From: Marinobacter subterrani
GTDB lineage: Bacteria > Pseudomonadota > Gammaproteobacteria > Pseudomonadales > Oleiphilaceae
DNA length: 64,000 nucleotides
NCBI RefSeq assembly: GCF_001045555.1
Contig: NZ_LFBU01000001.1
Span: 2,542,001-2,606,000, forward strand
Reading direction: 5' to 3'
Shown here piece by piece: positions 38,749-49,652 of this stretch. The notes under the pieces are model-generated. The model did not search any database and was not told where the DNA came from. It was given only the letters and a program-made list of their open reading frames with translations. Numbering within the stretch: the first letter of the stretch is position 1; each line of letters opens with the position of its first letter. Both the position numbers and the translations under genes were made by a program.

Positions 38749-40206
38749 TTACCAAGACGTAGCTATATATTGGGTTTCCAGAAATTCTTTTATGCCGTCC
38801 TGGGCGCCCTCCCGGCCAATACCACTTTCTTTCATGCCACCGAAGGGAGCCGCCGGATCGGATACGAACCCCCGGTTCACGCCCACAATGCCGGCGTTCA
38901 GCCTTTCTGCGATCTTCATTGCATTACCGACATCCCCACTGAACACATAGGCAGCAAGGCCGTAAGGCGTGTCGTTAGCCTGCCGGATAACCGCTTCCAC
39001 ATCGTTGAAACGGACCAGTGGCGCAATGGGCCCGAAGACTTCCTTATCGAGAATCCTGGCTCCCGGCTCGACGTCCCTGAGTACGGTTGGCGCGAAGAAA
39101 AAACCCTTCTCGTGCAGTGTTGTGCCTCCGGTCGCGATGGTGGCCCCGTCTTCCACTGCCTCACCAACAATGGCCTCCAGCTTGTCCAGCTCCTTGCGGG
39201 AAATGATTGACCCTACATCGACAGCCGGATCCAGCCCATTGCCGACCTTCAAGGCCTCAAACCGCGCCACGAGTCTGTCGCAGAACTCGTCGTAGACAGA
39301 GTCGTGGACGTAAAGTCGATTTGCAGCAATGCAAGACTCGCCGGCGTTCCGCATTTTGGCTACAAAGGCGCCCTCAATGGCGGTATCGATGTCCGCGTCA
39401 TCACAGACAATCAGCGGGCCGTTTCCACCCAGTTCCATGGATGTGTTCAGAACCCTGTCTGCCGCCTTGCCAAGAAGCAGTCTCCCGACCCCAGTGCTAC
39501 CTGTAAAGGAGATTTTGCGCAGACGAGGATCGTTGGTCAGCGCCTCAGTGAGCGTGCCCGCATCATCGGTCGTTAAAACGTTGACAAGACCATCAGGAAC
39601 GCCGCATCGCTGCATCAATTCAGCCAGGTACAGGGAGGTAAGCGGGGTTTCTTTCGGTGGCTTGACGACAACACCGCACCCGGCGGCAATCGCCGGTGCA
39701 ATCTTTCGGGTGATCATCGCTGCCGGAAAATTCCAGGGCGTAATCAACAACGCGGTGCCTACCGGCTGATGCGTGACCACAATCGTGTGTTTGCCACTGG
39801 GAGACTGTCGCATTTCTCCGCCCAGGCGCAAGGACTCCTCTCCGTACCAACGGAAAAATTCCGATGCGTAATCGACCTCGCCACTGGACTCCTTGAGGGT
39901 TTTGCCTTCCTCAAGGGTAATCAGCCTGGCTATGACCTCTTTTTCGTTCTGCATCGTGTCGAAAATGGCCCTGAGGACCTCCGACCGCTCCCGTGGCGTT
40001 CGCGACAGCCACTCCGGCACCGCCCGGTCGCAGGCATTCATAGCCATGGTTGCATGCTCGGAAGTGCAGCTGGGAACCGTCGCGATGACTTGTTCCGTCG
40101 CCGGGTTGAGCACATCGAACTGTTTGTCGGCCCCGGTGATCCACTGGCCATTTACAAACAGTCCGACCGGTACGTTTTTTCCAACTTCTTCAATATAGAG
40201 ATTCAC
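38749..40206 (-). CDS. gabD: NAD(P)-dependent aldehyde dehydrogenase (succinate-semialdehyde type)
   Basis: 485 residues. Rossmann region (TPWNFPAAMITRKIAPAIAAGCGVVVKPPKETP, FTGSTGVGRLLL), catalytic Glu in MELGGNGPLIV and catalytic Cys in NAGESCIAANR; C-terminus GVNRGFVSDPAAPFGGMKESGIGREG. Closest in style to GabD succinate-semialdehyde dehydrogenases, but this group also takes glutarate semialdehyde and small hydroxyaldehydes. Starts at GTG 40206 with GGAG eight bases before. The M24 gene upstream ends in its own terminator, so this gene may have a separate promoter. In this locus it may oxidise the aldehyde released by the E1/E2 complex. Confidence 0.88.
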   Translation of the reverse strand: MNLYIEEVGKNVPVGLFVNGQWITGADKQFDVLNPATEQVIATVPSCTSEHATMAMNACDRAVPEWLSRTPRERSEVLRAIFDTMQNEKEVIARLITLEEGKTLKESSGEVDYASEFFRWYGEESLRLGGEMRQSPSGKHTIVVTHQPVGTALLITPWNFPAAMITRKIAPAIAAGCGVVVKPPKETPLTSLYLAELMQRCGVPDGLVNVLTTDDAGTLTEALTNDPRLRKISFTGSTGVGRLLLGKAADRVLNTSMELGGNGPLIVCDDADIDTAIEGAFVAKMRNAGESCIAANRLYVHDSVYDEFCDRLVARFEALKVGNGLDPAVDVGSIISRKELDKLEAIVGEAVEDGATIATGGTTLHEKGFFFAPTVLRDVEPGARILDKEVFGPIAPLVRFNDVEAVIRQANDTPYGLAAYVFSGDVGNAMKIAERLNAGIVGVNRGFVSDPAAPFGGMKESGIGREGAQDGIKEFLETQYIATSW

Positions 40207-40268
40207 AGCGAAGACTCCGATGTCCCGAGTTAAGAAAGGTCTGCGGCAGGTATAATGAGGGCATAAAA

Positions 40269-40297
40269 ACGGTGCTGGACGCGCGGCACAGCACCGT
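40269..40297 (-). terminator. Rho-independent terminator of the M24 gene
   Basis: Minus strand: ACGGTGCTG, an 11-base loop, CAGCACCGT, then TTTTT. Nine-base-pair stem 19 bases past the M24 stop codon. Confidence 0.88.
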
Positions 40298-40315
40298 CTT
40301 CAAGCCAGGCGTTAA

Positions 40316-41623
40316 TCAGTACTTGTTGGCAATGAACAGCTCTTTGGACGGGAAGAGCGTGATGACCTGACACCCGTCCGGAGTGACAACAACCTCTTCC
40401 TCGATGCGAGCCGCACCGTTACCGTCAGCGGCAGGGCAGTATGTCTCGAGGGCAAAGACCATCCCTTCCTGCAATTCAAACGGACTGTCAAAAGACACAA
40501 GCCGACTGATGATTGGGCGCTCATGGAGGGCCATGCCCAACCCGTGGCCAAACTGCAGACCAAAAGCCTCCATCTCATTGGCAAACCCGAAGTCCGTCGC
40601 CTTGGGCCAGACGGCCGCAATTCTGTCGGTGGTCATGCCAGGGCGAACCAGCTCAATGGCTGAGTCGATCCATTCACGGGCCTGTTTGTAAGCGTCTTCC
40701 TGGGACTTGGTGGAACTGCCGATGTTCAAGGTGCGGTAGTAACAGGTGCGATATCCCATAAATGCCTGGATAACATCAAAGAAGGCCTGATCGCCCGGCC
40801 GGTACATGCGGTCTGTAAAATTATGGGGATGCGGACAACACCTCTCGCCTGACACGGCGTTGATGGCCTCAACGTCATCCGATCCGTTGTCGTAAAGGAA
40901 TTTGTTGACCAGCGCGACCATCTCGTTTTCACGAGTACCGGGGCGGAGCTTTTCCGCCAGGTGGTCATAGGCGCCATCGACCATCGTCGCCGCCATGTTG
41001 AGCAGCGTGATTTCATCCTGGCTTTTTATCTGACGCGCATCCAGCATGACCTGCTGCACGTCTCGTATCTCCAGCCCGGCTTCCTGGAGCGCGAACAACA
41101 TGGGCGGCTCGCAAACATCCACACCGACTGGCATATCTGCAACGCCCTCCGCCTTGAGGATATCCCGGATCTCTTCCGCCGCTCGCTTGAAAAGACCAGC
41201 TTCCTGGCCGATCGACCCTCTGAGGCCAAGCATGCCAGCGCGACAACGGTCCTGCTTCAGCCAGGGCGCGTAGATCCTATGGTGTGCGGCCGCGGATCCG
41301 AAATCCCACAAGTAGGGATCGGAATTACCCGTAAACAGGGCGTAGCGACAAAACTTGTCCCGGGTCCACTCGCCAATGACTGAGCTGGTCAGGTAGCGAA
41401 TGTTGTTGTTGTCAAAGCACAGAATGGCGCCGAGATCGGAATCCGCCAGAGCGTTGCGCGCCCTCCCCGTCCTGTAGCGATGTAACCGGTCATAGTTCAC
41501 ACGCTCCTCGAAATCCACATGCATTCTGCCAGGCGCCGGTATGGGACGCCCCCAAACCCAGTGTGGGTCGACGTCTTCCGAGCGAACGATGGTTGGCTCG
41601 CTGGGTTTCACTGTTTTGGCCAT
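40316..41623 (-). CDS. M24-family (pita-bread) hydrolase/lyase with altered metal site
   Basis: 435 residues, creatinase N-domain followed by the M24 catalytic domain; related small-molecule enzymes are ectoine hydrolase DoeA, creatinase and the DMSP lyase DddP, and overall style (LCFDNNNIRYLTSS) is closest to that group. Of the five metal ligands I see Asp283, His360 (FGHGLGMALHE), Glu in VFALETYC and Glu in ARIEEEVVV, but the second Asp (normally SDxTRT) is Cys294 (GYRTCYYRT). Start ATG 41623 with AGGAGG. Preceded by a LacI-type operator and divergent from lacI, so likely one of its targets. Substrate unknown; peptidase activity is unlikely. Confidence 0.75.
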   Translation of the reverse strand: MAKTVKPSEPTIVRSEDVDPHWVWGRPIPAPGRMHVDFEERVNYDRLHRYRTGRARNALADSDLGAILCFDNNNIRYLTSSVIGEWTRDKFCRYALFTGNSDPYLWDFGSAAAHHRIYAPWLKQDRCRAGMLGLRGSIGQEAGLFKRAAEEIRDILKAEGVADMPVGVDVCEPPMLFALQEAGLEIRDVQQVMLDARQIKSQDEITLLNMAATMVDGAYDHLAEKLRPGTRENEMVALVNKFLYDNGSDDVEAINAVSGERCCPHPHNFTDRMYRPGDQAFFDVIQAFMGYRTCYYRTLNIGSSTKSQEDAYKQAREWIDSAIELVRPGMTTDRIAAVWPKATDFGFANEMEAFGLQFGHGLGMALHERPIISRLVSFDSPFELQEGMVFALETYCPAADGNGAARIEEEVVVTPDGCQVITLFPSKELFIANKY

Positions 41624-41692
41624 GATTCCTCCTGGTGCATCGGCAAAGAAAAGCCTGGTTCTTGTTCGAGAACTAACGGTAAACACTTTAGT

Positions 41693-41704
41693 GCAAACGT
41701 TTGC
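41693..41704. promoter_or_regulatory. LacI-family operator 1 (M24 gene / lacI)
   Basis: Perfect palindrome GCAAACGTTTGC with the CG centre typical of LacI/GalR operators, 70 bases upstream of the M24 gene and 124 bases upstream of lacI. One of four copies in the locus. Confidence 0.88.
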
Positions 41705-41827
41705 GTAAATCAATTTTAAATTGCCGGGCAGTCACAGGTTCACCGGTTATGTATACTGTTGTCGTAGAATTTGAAGTTTCAGCACACCATCCTCAGCCAG
41801 TTTTCAAGTCTCCGTCGGGTTTTTGCT

Positions 41828-42883
41828 TTGATACAGAAAAAACGGGTTACGCTTCGCGATCTAGCGGAACATCTGAACATCAATACCTCCACGGTTTCGC
41901 GTGCGCTCAGTGAGAAATCCAATGAAATGATTTCTCCCGAGGTAGTGAAACGCGTACGAAAAGCCGCCGAGGAGATGGGTTACAAACAGAATGCCGCCGC
42001 ATACGCACTCAAGATGGGCAGCACCAAAACCATTGGTTTGATTATTCCGGACCTGATGAACCCGGTCTTCCCGCCTATCATCAGAGGCATACAGAGCGTT
42101 CTTGACGAGTATGGCTACACGGCATTTCTGGCTTATAGCCAGAACAATGAGCAACTTGCCCGTACTGAGGTAGAGAGACTGATAAGCCGTGGTGTGGATG
42201 GCATCATTTACGCCGCAGCTTTCCGCGAAGACAGCGTGGTCGATTTATGCAAAAAGCAGGGTGTGCCCCTGGTACTGGTGAATCGCGTGGTCGACAAGGG
42301 CGATGTTGATACGGTAAAAGTCGACGACACACTGGGTATAAGAATGGCGGTTGATCACCTGGTCGATCTCGGCCACCGGAAAATCGGGTTTATTGCAGGG
42401 CCCAAGAATATATCCGTTTCTCATATTCGTCTGGGCGCTTTCACCCAAACCATGGCCGACCTTGACCTGCCGGTGCAGTCACAGAGAATTGTCGAGGCGC
42501 ACGCCCTTTCAGAAACTGCCGGCGAAGAAGCAATGTCGCTGTTTCTGAAGAAAAACCCGGACGCAACGGCGGTGATTGCTTCAAACGACCTCATTGCTCT
42601 GGGCTGCCTCACGGCTATGACACAGTTTGGTTATACCTGCCCGAAGAGAATGTCCATCGTTGGTTTCAATAACATGCCTTATCTCGACTGGTTTGCGACG
42701 CCGCTGACAACAGTGGCAATTCCGCATTTCCAAATGGGAGAACGATCCGCCGACCTGCTCCTGAAGCGGATCAAGTCCGGTAACGCTGACTTTCACGAGG
42801 AAGTGTTATTAAAGCCCAAACTTGTCATTCGGAAATCGACGGCCGCCCCCACTAAAACCCGAAAAAAAGCCCGGGCCTCCTAA
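41828..42883 (+). CDS. LacI-family transcriptional regulator
   Basis: 351 residues. N-terminal helix-turn-helix and hinge (VTLRDLAEHLNINTSTVSRALSE ... AAYALKMGSTKTIGLIIPD), then the two-lobed periplasmic-binding-like effector domain (VDGIIYAAAFREDS, GHRKIGFIAGPKN, AVIASNDLIALGCLTAM, MSIVGFNNMPYLDWFATPLTTV). The start codon is a TTG: 41828 puts the helix-turn-helix at the usual place; TTG 41771 would add 19 residues; neither has a good ribosome site, suggesting low expression. It should bind the GCAAACGTTTGC sites in this locus and release them on binding a sugar- or polyol-like inducer. It meets the ABC ATPase gene tail-to-tail with a four-base overlap. Confidence 0.88.
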   Translation: MIQKKRVTLRDLAEHLNINTSTVSRALSEKSNEMISPEVVKRVRKAAEEMGYKQNAAAYALKMGSTKTIGLIIPDLMNPVFPPIIRGIQSVLDEYGYTAFLAYSQNNEQLARTEVERLISRGVDGIIYAAAFREDSVVDLCKKQGVPLVLVNRVVDKGDVDTVKVDDTLGIRMAVDHLVDLGHRKIGFIAGPKNISVSHIRLGAFTQTMADLDLPVQSQRIVEAHALSETAGEEAMSLFLKKNPDATAVIASNDLIALGCLTAMTQFGYTCPKRMSIVGFNNMPYLDWFATPLTTVAIPHFQMGERSADLLLKRIKSGNADFHEEVLLKPKLVIRKSTAAPTKTRKKARAS

Positions 42884-44436
42884 GAGGCCTCGGAAACCTG
42901 CCCGGTTATCGCCCGTATCAGAAGATCCTCGGTCACTTCGCTGCGATCAAAGCATCGGGTTATATGACCGTCATACATCCCCACAATACGGTCGCTGACC
43001 GTCAGGACCTCCGGCATTTCGGAGCTAACCACGACCACTGCCAGGCCCGATCTGGCAAGCTCCCTGATCAGGTGATGGATCTCTGACTTGGAACCAACAT
43101 CAATGCCCCGGGTAGGCTCATCCAGTATCAGAATCTTCGGCGATGTGCTCAACCATTTACCAATAACGACTTTCTGCTGGTTACCGCCGCTTAAATTCTG
43201 GGTTGAATAGTCCGAGCCAGGTGTCTTGATCCGAAGCATTTTCATATAGCTGTCAAAGGTGTCCTTTTCAGCTGCGGTATCCACCCAGCCTAGCCGGGTA
43301 AAGTCTCTGAGATGGGCAAGCGTGATGTTTTCCTTGCAGCTCATGCCCAGCACCAGGCCCTGCTCTTTCCGGCTTTCCGGCACCAGCCCAAGCCCGTGAT
43401 CTATGGCATCGGAGGGCGAGTTGATTCCCAACTGCTCGCCATTGATTATGATTTGGCCGGAGTTTGCCTTACGCAGTCCAAAGATGGTTTCCATCACCTC
43501 CGTGCGACCAGCCCCTACAAGCCCGTAAAAGCCAACCACTTCGCCGATGCGGACGTCGAAGGAAATATCCGAGTAATGACCTTCGAGGCTCAGATTGCGG
43601 ACCTCCAGGGCTTTCTCGCCAAGTTCAGGGGGTTCGTGGGTAATGTCGGAATCAAGGTCCCGGCCAATCATCCGCTGTGTCACTTCGTCTTCGGTGGTGC
43701 GCGCCGTCTCAAAGGTTTCCTGATAGACCCCGTCGCGAAGTACAGAAATCCGGTCAGACAGCGCGAAAATCTCATCCATACGGTGGGATATATAGACAAT
43801 CGCCGTACCACTTTCCTTGAGCTCCCTGATGACATCAAAAAGCACCACTTTCTCAAAGTCCGTCAGCGAGGCCGTTGGCTCATCAAATACGACGACCTTG
43901 GGTTTGAAAACCAACGCGCGGGCAATTTCGACCATCTGTTGATTGGCGATGGACAGACTACCTAGCCGTTCCGTCGGCTTGAATTTGCATTTGAGCCGTT
44001 CAAGGATTCCTTCGCACTGCCGGTTCAAAAGGCTATTGTTGACGAACCATTTGGCCGTTCTGGGCATGTTCCCCAGAAACACGTTCTCCCCTACCGTCAT
44101 ATCGGGCACAAGAGACAATTCCTGATGAATCAGCAGGACGCCATGATCCTTCGCCTCCAGTGGTGTTCGCATCCTGACCAACTGGTCCTCGAGCACCACC
44201 TCACCGGTGTCCGGCTGATAGATACCCGCCAGTATTTTCATCAAGGTGGATTTTCCGGCGCCGTTCTCACCGAGCAGCGCATGAACCTCTCCCGCCCGGA
44301 CATCAAGGTCCACGCCATCCAGCGCCTTTACACCCGGGAAGGACTTGCTGACATTCTGCAACTTCAACAAGGGTTTTGGATCTGGCTGCACCGTTGCCGA
44401 ATCGCTTTTCCCACCAGCCTCAATCTGCCCACTCAT
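42880..44436 (-). CDS. Ribose-type ABC transporter ATP-binding protein
   Basis: 518 residues with two ABC domains, as in RbsA/XylG/MglA. Domain 1: Walker A GENGAGKSTL, signature LSIANQQMVEIARAL, Walker B VVVFDEPTASL. Domain 2: degenerate P-loop region GLVGAGRTEVME, signature LSGGNQQKVVIGKWL, Walker B ILILDEPTRGIDVG. It powers uptake through the two permeases encoded upstream; its start overlaps the second permease gene by four bases. Substrate class: pentoses, polyols or autoinducer-like sugars. Confidence 0.93.
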   Translation of the reverse strand: MSGQIEAGGKSDSATVQPDPKPLLKLQNVSKSFPGVKALDGVDLDVRAGEVHALLGENGAGKSTLMKILAGIYQPDTGEVVLEDQLVRMRTPLEAKDHGVLLIHQELSLVPDMTVGENVFLGNMPRTAKWFVNNSLLNRQCEGILERLKCKFKPTERLGSLSIANQQMVEIARALVFKPKVVVFDEPTASLTDFEKVVLFDVIRELKESGTAIVYISHRMDEIFALSDRISVLRDGVYQETFETARTTEDEVTQRMIGRDLDSDITHEPPELGEKALEVRNLSLEGHYSDISFDVRIGEVVGFYGLVGAGRTEVMETIFGLRKANSGQIIINGEQLGINSPSDAIDHGLGLVPESRKEQGLVLGMSCKENITLAHLRDFTRLGWVDTAAEKDTFDSYMKMLRIKTPGSDYSTQNLSGGNQQKVVIGKWLSTSPKILILDEPTRGIDVGSKSEIHHLIRELARSGLAVVVVSSEMPEVLTVSDRIVGMYDGHITRCFDRSEVTEDLLIRAITGQVSEAS

Positions 44437-45383
44437 GCCTTTACTCCTTGACCCTGCGGTTCCCCGAATTGCTTATCGAGAAAAAGGACCGTGATCAAAA
44501 TAGTCCCGAGTACAATAAGCACGTAGAATGATGGCACCTGAAGCATGTTCATGCCGTTCCTCAGTATTGCGATCGCAAGAACCCCGCCAAGCGTTCCGAT
44601 TATGCTTCCGAAACCGCCTGTGAGTCGGGTGCCTCCCAGCACGACGGCAGTGATCGTCCAGAGCTCGTAATTGCGGCCGAGATTCGGCGTTGACGCACCC
44701 ATTTGCGTCGATAGCAAGATGCCTGCTAGCGCCGCCAGGAACCCGACCAAAATAAAGTTCAACAACATGTGGGGCCCGACGCGGATGCCAGCCTCCTTGG
44801 CGGCGTCCCGGTTACCGCCAACGGCGAAAACGTTGCGTCCGTGGATCGAATACTTCAGGACGAGGTGCAAAAGGATGGTGAGAAGTATGAATATCAGCGC
44901 CAGCACGGGCATTCCAAACAAGGAGCTGGCGCCAAAATCGGAATAAGCCAGGTCGTAGGCGTAAAAAGACTGCTCGTCGGTGTAGACAAACACCAGGCCT
45001 CTGACCCCTATCATTGCGCCAAGGGTAACAATGAATGCATCCACACCGGTTTTCCAGGCAATTAGTCCATTAAGCCCACCGATCAGAATTCCCGAGAGCA
45101 AACCTATGCATACCGCTCCGGAAATTCCCACTTGGTCTTGTAAACCAACGGCGAGACTGGCAGCAAGCGCCAAGGTTGCGCCGACCGACAAATCAATATT
45201 GCCATTGATCATGACATACGTCATACCCAAAGCAATCAGGCCGATGGTCGACGCCTGGACAAGGATATTTGTGAAATTATCAATATCGAAAAAATAGGGC
45301 GATGCAAAACTGAAAAACACAAAACACGCTATAACAAATATCCATATAGGCTGTGTTTTAACCATGGAAAATATACGATTCAT
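44433..45383 (-). CDS. Ribose-type ABC transporter permease 2
   Basis: 316 residues, RbsC/BPD_transp_2 family, about eight to ten helices: GNIDLSVGATLALAASLAVGL, GLNGLIAWKTGVDAFIVTLGAMIGVRGLVFVYT, FAVGGNRDAAKEAGIRV and VVLGGTRLTGGFGSIIGTLGGVLAIAIL. ATG 45383 or the one at 45389 follows GGGG. Begins inside the end of permease 1 if the longer frame were used; with the chosen start a short gap remains. Partner of permease 1 in a heterodimeric channel. Confidence 0.9.
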   Translation of the reverse strand: MNRIFSMVKTQPIWIFVIACFVFFSFASPYFFDIDNFTNILVQASTIGLIALGMTYVMINGNIDLSVGATLALAASLAVGLQDQVGISGAVCIGLLSGILIGGLNGLIAWKTGVDAFIVTLGAMIGVRGLVFVYTDEQSFYAYDLAYSDFGASSLFGMPVLALIFILLTILLHLVLKYSIHGRNVFAVGGNRDAAKEAGIRVGPHMLLNFILVGFLAALAGILLSTQMGASTPNLGRNYELWTITAVVLGGTRLTGGFGSIIGTLGGVLAIAILRNGMNMLQVPSFYVLIVLGTILITVLFLDKQFGEPQGQGVKA

Positions 45384-45411
45384 TGTCATTATCCCCGTTA
45401 TATTTCGGGTT

Positions 45412-46413
45412 TCAGTAAGAACTAAATAATTTGCCACGCTTGGCTGCAATATCGAGCCAGACAGCAACAATAATAACGACCCAGGTAACGAGCCACTGAG
45501 CGTAGTACGGATACCCCAGCAGCAAGAGTCCGTTCTGGATCAGCGCAAGGATAAGCACCCCTATCACTGTTCTTACAATACTTCCGGATCCACCCAGCAG
45601 GCTCGTACCGCCAAGAATGACACCCGCGAGTACCAATAGCTCATAGCCTTCGCCCACGTTATTTTGTGACCCCATCACTCGGGAGCCAAGAATCAGCGCA
45701 GCACAGCCTGTGGTAAACGCGGATAACAGATAGGTATTGAATACAAGGCGGTTTCTCCGAAGGCCAGAGAACAAGGCTGCCGTTCCATTACCGCCAATCG
45801 CAAATATCTTTCGCCCAAAGCCGCTCTTCAAAAGCACTATTTGTAAAATAATACCCAGAACAATAAAGATCAGCGCTGGCACCGGAACGCCAAGGAGCTC
45901 ATCCCTGCCAAAAAATGAAAACCAGGTACTTTGCTGATCTGATATATCGACATTCTTGCCACCCGTGTAGACAAGAGTAATACCCTGAATGGCCGACAAC
46001 ATTCCGAGAGTGACGATAAGTGAGTTGAGGCGCAAATAGCCAATCAAGTAGCCATTGATAGCACCAATCAACAACGTAAAGATGAACATCAGCGGAATTG
46101 CCATCCCCGGCCCCACCTTATCGTGAAGGTCAACCACCAGAACCGTTGCAAAGGACAACAGAGAACCCACTGACAGATCCAGATTTCCTCCTATCACTAC
46201 GAAAGTCACGCCAAGCGCGATGGTTCCGATAATGGAGGCCTGCATCACCACGGTCAGAAAATTATCGGTACTGAGGAATTTATCAGTCGTGAGCGAGAAA
46301 ATAGCAACACAGAGGACGAAAACGACTGATATTCCGTGTTTCCCGAAAAACTGAAGCGGAGATACCCCTCTGCTTGCTAACCCTGGTCTGAAAGAATCCG
46401 GCAAAGCTTTCAT
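45412..46413 (-). CDS. Ribose-type ABC transporter permease 1
   Basis: 333 residues, same family as permease 2 (GGNLDLSVGSLLSFATVLVVDL, RLNSLIVTLGMLSAIQGITLVYTGG, FAIGGNGTAALFSGLRRNR, GVILGGTSLLGGSGSIVRTVIGVLIL). The EAA-like ATPase contact region FAIGGN is intact in both. Separated from the binding-protein gene by a hairpin. Confidence 0.9.
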   Translation of the reverse strand: MKALPDSFRPGLASRGVSPLQFFGKHGISVVFVLCVAIFSLTTDKFLSTDNFLTVVMQASIIGTIALGVTFVVIGGNLDLSVGSLLSFATVLVVDLHDKVGPGMAIPLMFIFTLLIGAINGYLIGYLRLNSLIVTLGMLSAIQGITLVYTGGKNVDISDQQSTWFSFFGRDELLGVPVPALIFIVLGIILQIVLLKSGFGRKIFAIGGNGTAALFSGLRRNRLVFNTYLLSAFTTGCAALILGSRVMGSQNNVGEGYELLVLAGVILGGTSLLGGSGSIVRTVIGVLILALIQNGLLLLGYPYYAQWLVTWVVIIVAVWLDIAAKRGKLFSSY

Positions 46414-46430
46414 GATTTGACTCCACTAAC

Positions 46431-46457
46431 CGGGGGCCTGTCAGATGACGGCCCCCG
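46431..46457 (-). promoter_or_regulatory. Intercistronic hairpin after the binding-protein gene
   Basis: Eight-base-pair GC stem (CGGGGGCC at 46431-46438, GGCCCCCG at 46450-46457), 11-base loop, between binding protein and permease 1, with no T-run. Same arrangement as at 557-593 in the glucose operon: probably mRNA stabilisation or partial termination. Confidence 0.65.
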
Positions 46458-46479
46458 CGTATTGCTAGGTTTCCCCGTT

Positions 46480-47454
46480 TCAAAAAACAGGCTTTTCAAA
46501 TTCGTCCATGTTTTCAGGGGTAATCTTTGGAGTCTCGAAGTAGCTCATCTTTTCCACGTCTTTGCCTTGAGCGGCGGCAATCGCGATTTTCAGGGCATTG
46601 CGGGCATCCTCTCGGGGAGACTGGTATACCGAACCATGGTATTCACCCCGAGCCATGGCCTCGTAACCGACCGCAAAATTGGTCGCGCCGATGAAAACAA
46701 TCTCGTCGGCCCGGCCAACAGATTTTGCCGCATTCAGGGCGCCCACACCCATGTTATCGTCAGCCGCGTAAACGCCGTCGATGTCTTCATAGCGGGTCAG
46801 AAAGCCTTCCATCACGCGCTGTGCTTTCGCGCGGTTCCAGTCACCCGGCTGGGTATCCAGGATTTTTACATTGGGGCATACCTCGGGCAGGCGGTCTTCA
46901 AAGCCCTTTTGCCGTTCTATGGCGGTTGTATATCCTGGCTGGCCGGTAATCTGGACAATCTGGCCTTTACCGTCGAGCTGGTTACACATCATTTCGGCGG
47001 CATAGGCGCCCTGCTGGATGTTATTGGGGCCAGAGAAGGCCGCGATGAATGGCTGGCCGGCTTCAGCAATATTGGAGTTTGTTACAACGACCGGTATACC
47101 CGCCTCTTTGGCGCGTTTGACGACCGGCACAACCGCCCGACCATCCGTTGGCCAGATGATAATCACGTCAACCTGTTGCTGGATCAGATTCTTCACTTGT
47201 GAGATCTGGCGGGCAACATTACCACCGGCATCAAGAACCACGGCCTCAACGTTATCTGCCTTTGCAGCAGCCTCCTCAAACGCCTGCTCATAGGTCGTCT
47301 GATAACTGTCCACGCCGACGTTGTTCTGAGTAATACCAACCTTGATGGGCTCCGCCTGGGCCATCCCGGAAAACACCAGACTGAATGATCCGGCGAGCAG
47401 AAACGCCTTTCCGATTTTCTGAATAGTACGAATTGAACTTACCTGAACTTTCAT
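46480..47454 (-). CDS. Ribose-type ABC transporter substrate-binding protein
   Basis: 324 residues: signal peptide (AFLLAGSFSLVFSGMAQA) and a Peripla_BP_4 sugar-binding fold (IKVGITQNNVGVDSYQTTYEQAFEEAA, VDVIIIWPTDGRAVVPVVKRAKEAGIPVVVTNSN, GVYAADDNMGVGALNAAKSVG). ATG 47454 follows GGAG. First gene of the ABC operon; operator 2 lies 85 bases upstream. Ligand is probably a sugar, polyol or small diol. Confidence 0.92.
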   Translation of the reverse strand: MKVQVSSIRTIQKIGKAFLLAGSFSLVFSGMAQAEPIKVGITQNNVGVDSYQTTYEQAFEEAAAKADNVEAVVLDAGGNVARQISQVKNLIQQQVDVIIIWPTDGRAVVPVVKRAKEAGIPVVVTNSNIAEAGQPFIAAFSGPNNIQQGAYAAEMMCNQLDGKGQIVQITGQPGYTTAIERQKGFEDRLPEVCPNVKILDTQPGDWNRAKAQRVMEGFLTRYEDIDGVYAADDNMGVGALNAAKSVGRADEIVFIGATNFAVGYEAMARGEYHGSVYQSPREDARNALKIAIAAAQGKDVEKMSYFETPKITPENMDEFEKPVF

Positions 47455-47538
47455 CGCTTTGACTCCGTTGTTTGTTTTTGTCGGAACAGAGGTATTTGAA
47501 ATCCTCACCTCTAATCGTTGCAGAGTGCAAGACATAAT

Positions 47539-47550
47539 GCAAACGTTTGC
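47539..47550. promoter_or_regulatory. LacI-family operator 2 (ABC operon)
   Basis: A second perfect GCAAACGTTTGC, between the groEL stop (47575) and the binding-protein start (47454). Well placed to repress the ABC operon promoter. Confidence 0.88.
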
Positions 47551-47574
47551 ACCATTTATCCGTCAGCACTGACC

Positions 47575-49200
<1,626 letters not shown>

Positions 49201-49207
49201 TTAATGG

Positions 49208-49492
49208 TTAGCTTGCTTGCTCACTGACCCATGCCAGCACGTCGCCAAGGTGAACGATCACCCTGTTGACACCTTCTACGACGACCACCTCACCCCGTCC
49301 GGGAGCAAAGAATACAGTGTCGCCTCTCTGCATACCTTCAAAACGGGACCTGGCGTCATAGCCAACTTCAACGACACGCCCTTTCGGTGACTCTGCGGAA
49401 CTTCTGTTAGACATGACAATGCCGTGAGCAGACTCGTGTCGCTGCTCTATTAACTCCAATACAAGGCGATCGGGAGCGGGATGCAACGTCAT
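49208..49492 (-). CDS. groES: Co-chaperonin GroES paralogue
   Basis: 94 residues: LHPAPDRLVLELIEQRHESAHGIVMSN in which the mobile loop replaces the canonical GGIVL with HGIVM, then SPKGRVVEVG, GDTVFFAPGRG. Divergent from typical GroES proteins. ATG 49492 has GGAGAG seven bases before. First gene of the groES-groEL pair, with operator 4 upstream. Confidence 0.88.
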   Translation of the reverse strand: MTLHPAPDRLVLELIEQRHESAHGIVMSNRSSAESPKGRVVEVGYDARSRFEGMQRGDTVFFAPGRGEVVVVEGVNRVIVHLGDVLAWVSEQAS

Positions 49493-49573
49493 AATAAGAC
49501 TCTCCAATTGGTAAACCTGTTGCGTTTGCTTATAGTTATTTCGGTCCGATGAACACTCGGAATTTAATGTAGC

Positions 49574-49585
49574 GCAATCGTTTGC
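49574..49585. promoter_or_regulatory. LacI-family operator 4 (imperfect), groES/SDR divergent promoter
   Basis: GCAATCGTTTGC, one mismatch from the perfect operator, lies 82 bases from groES and 71 bases from the SDR gene, which are divergent. It can control both. Confidence 0.7.
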
Positions 49586-49652
49586 ATTTGTAAAACGTCT
49601 TGGCTAGACTGGGATTTCCACTCGACATCAAACAAAGACAAATTGCGGGGAA

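Noticed and set aside
40316..41623. Calling the M24 protein a DMSP lyase (DddP)
   Set aside because: Family resemblance only; the metal site differs and neighbours do not include acrylate or 3-hydroxypropionate genes.
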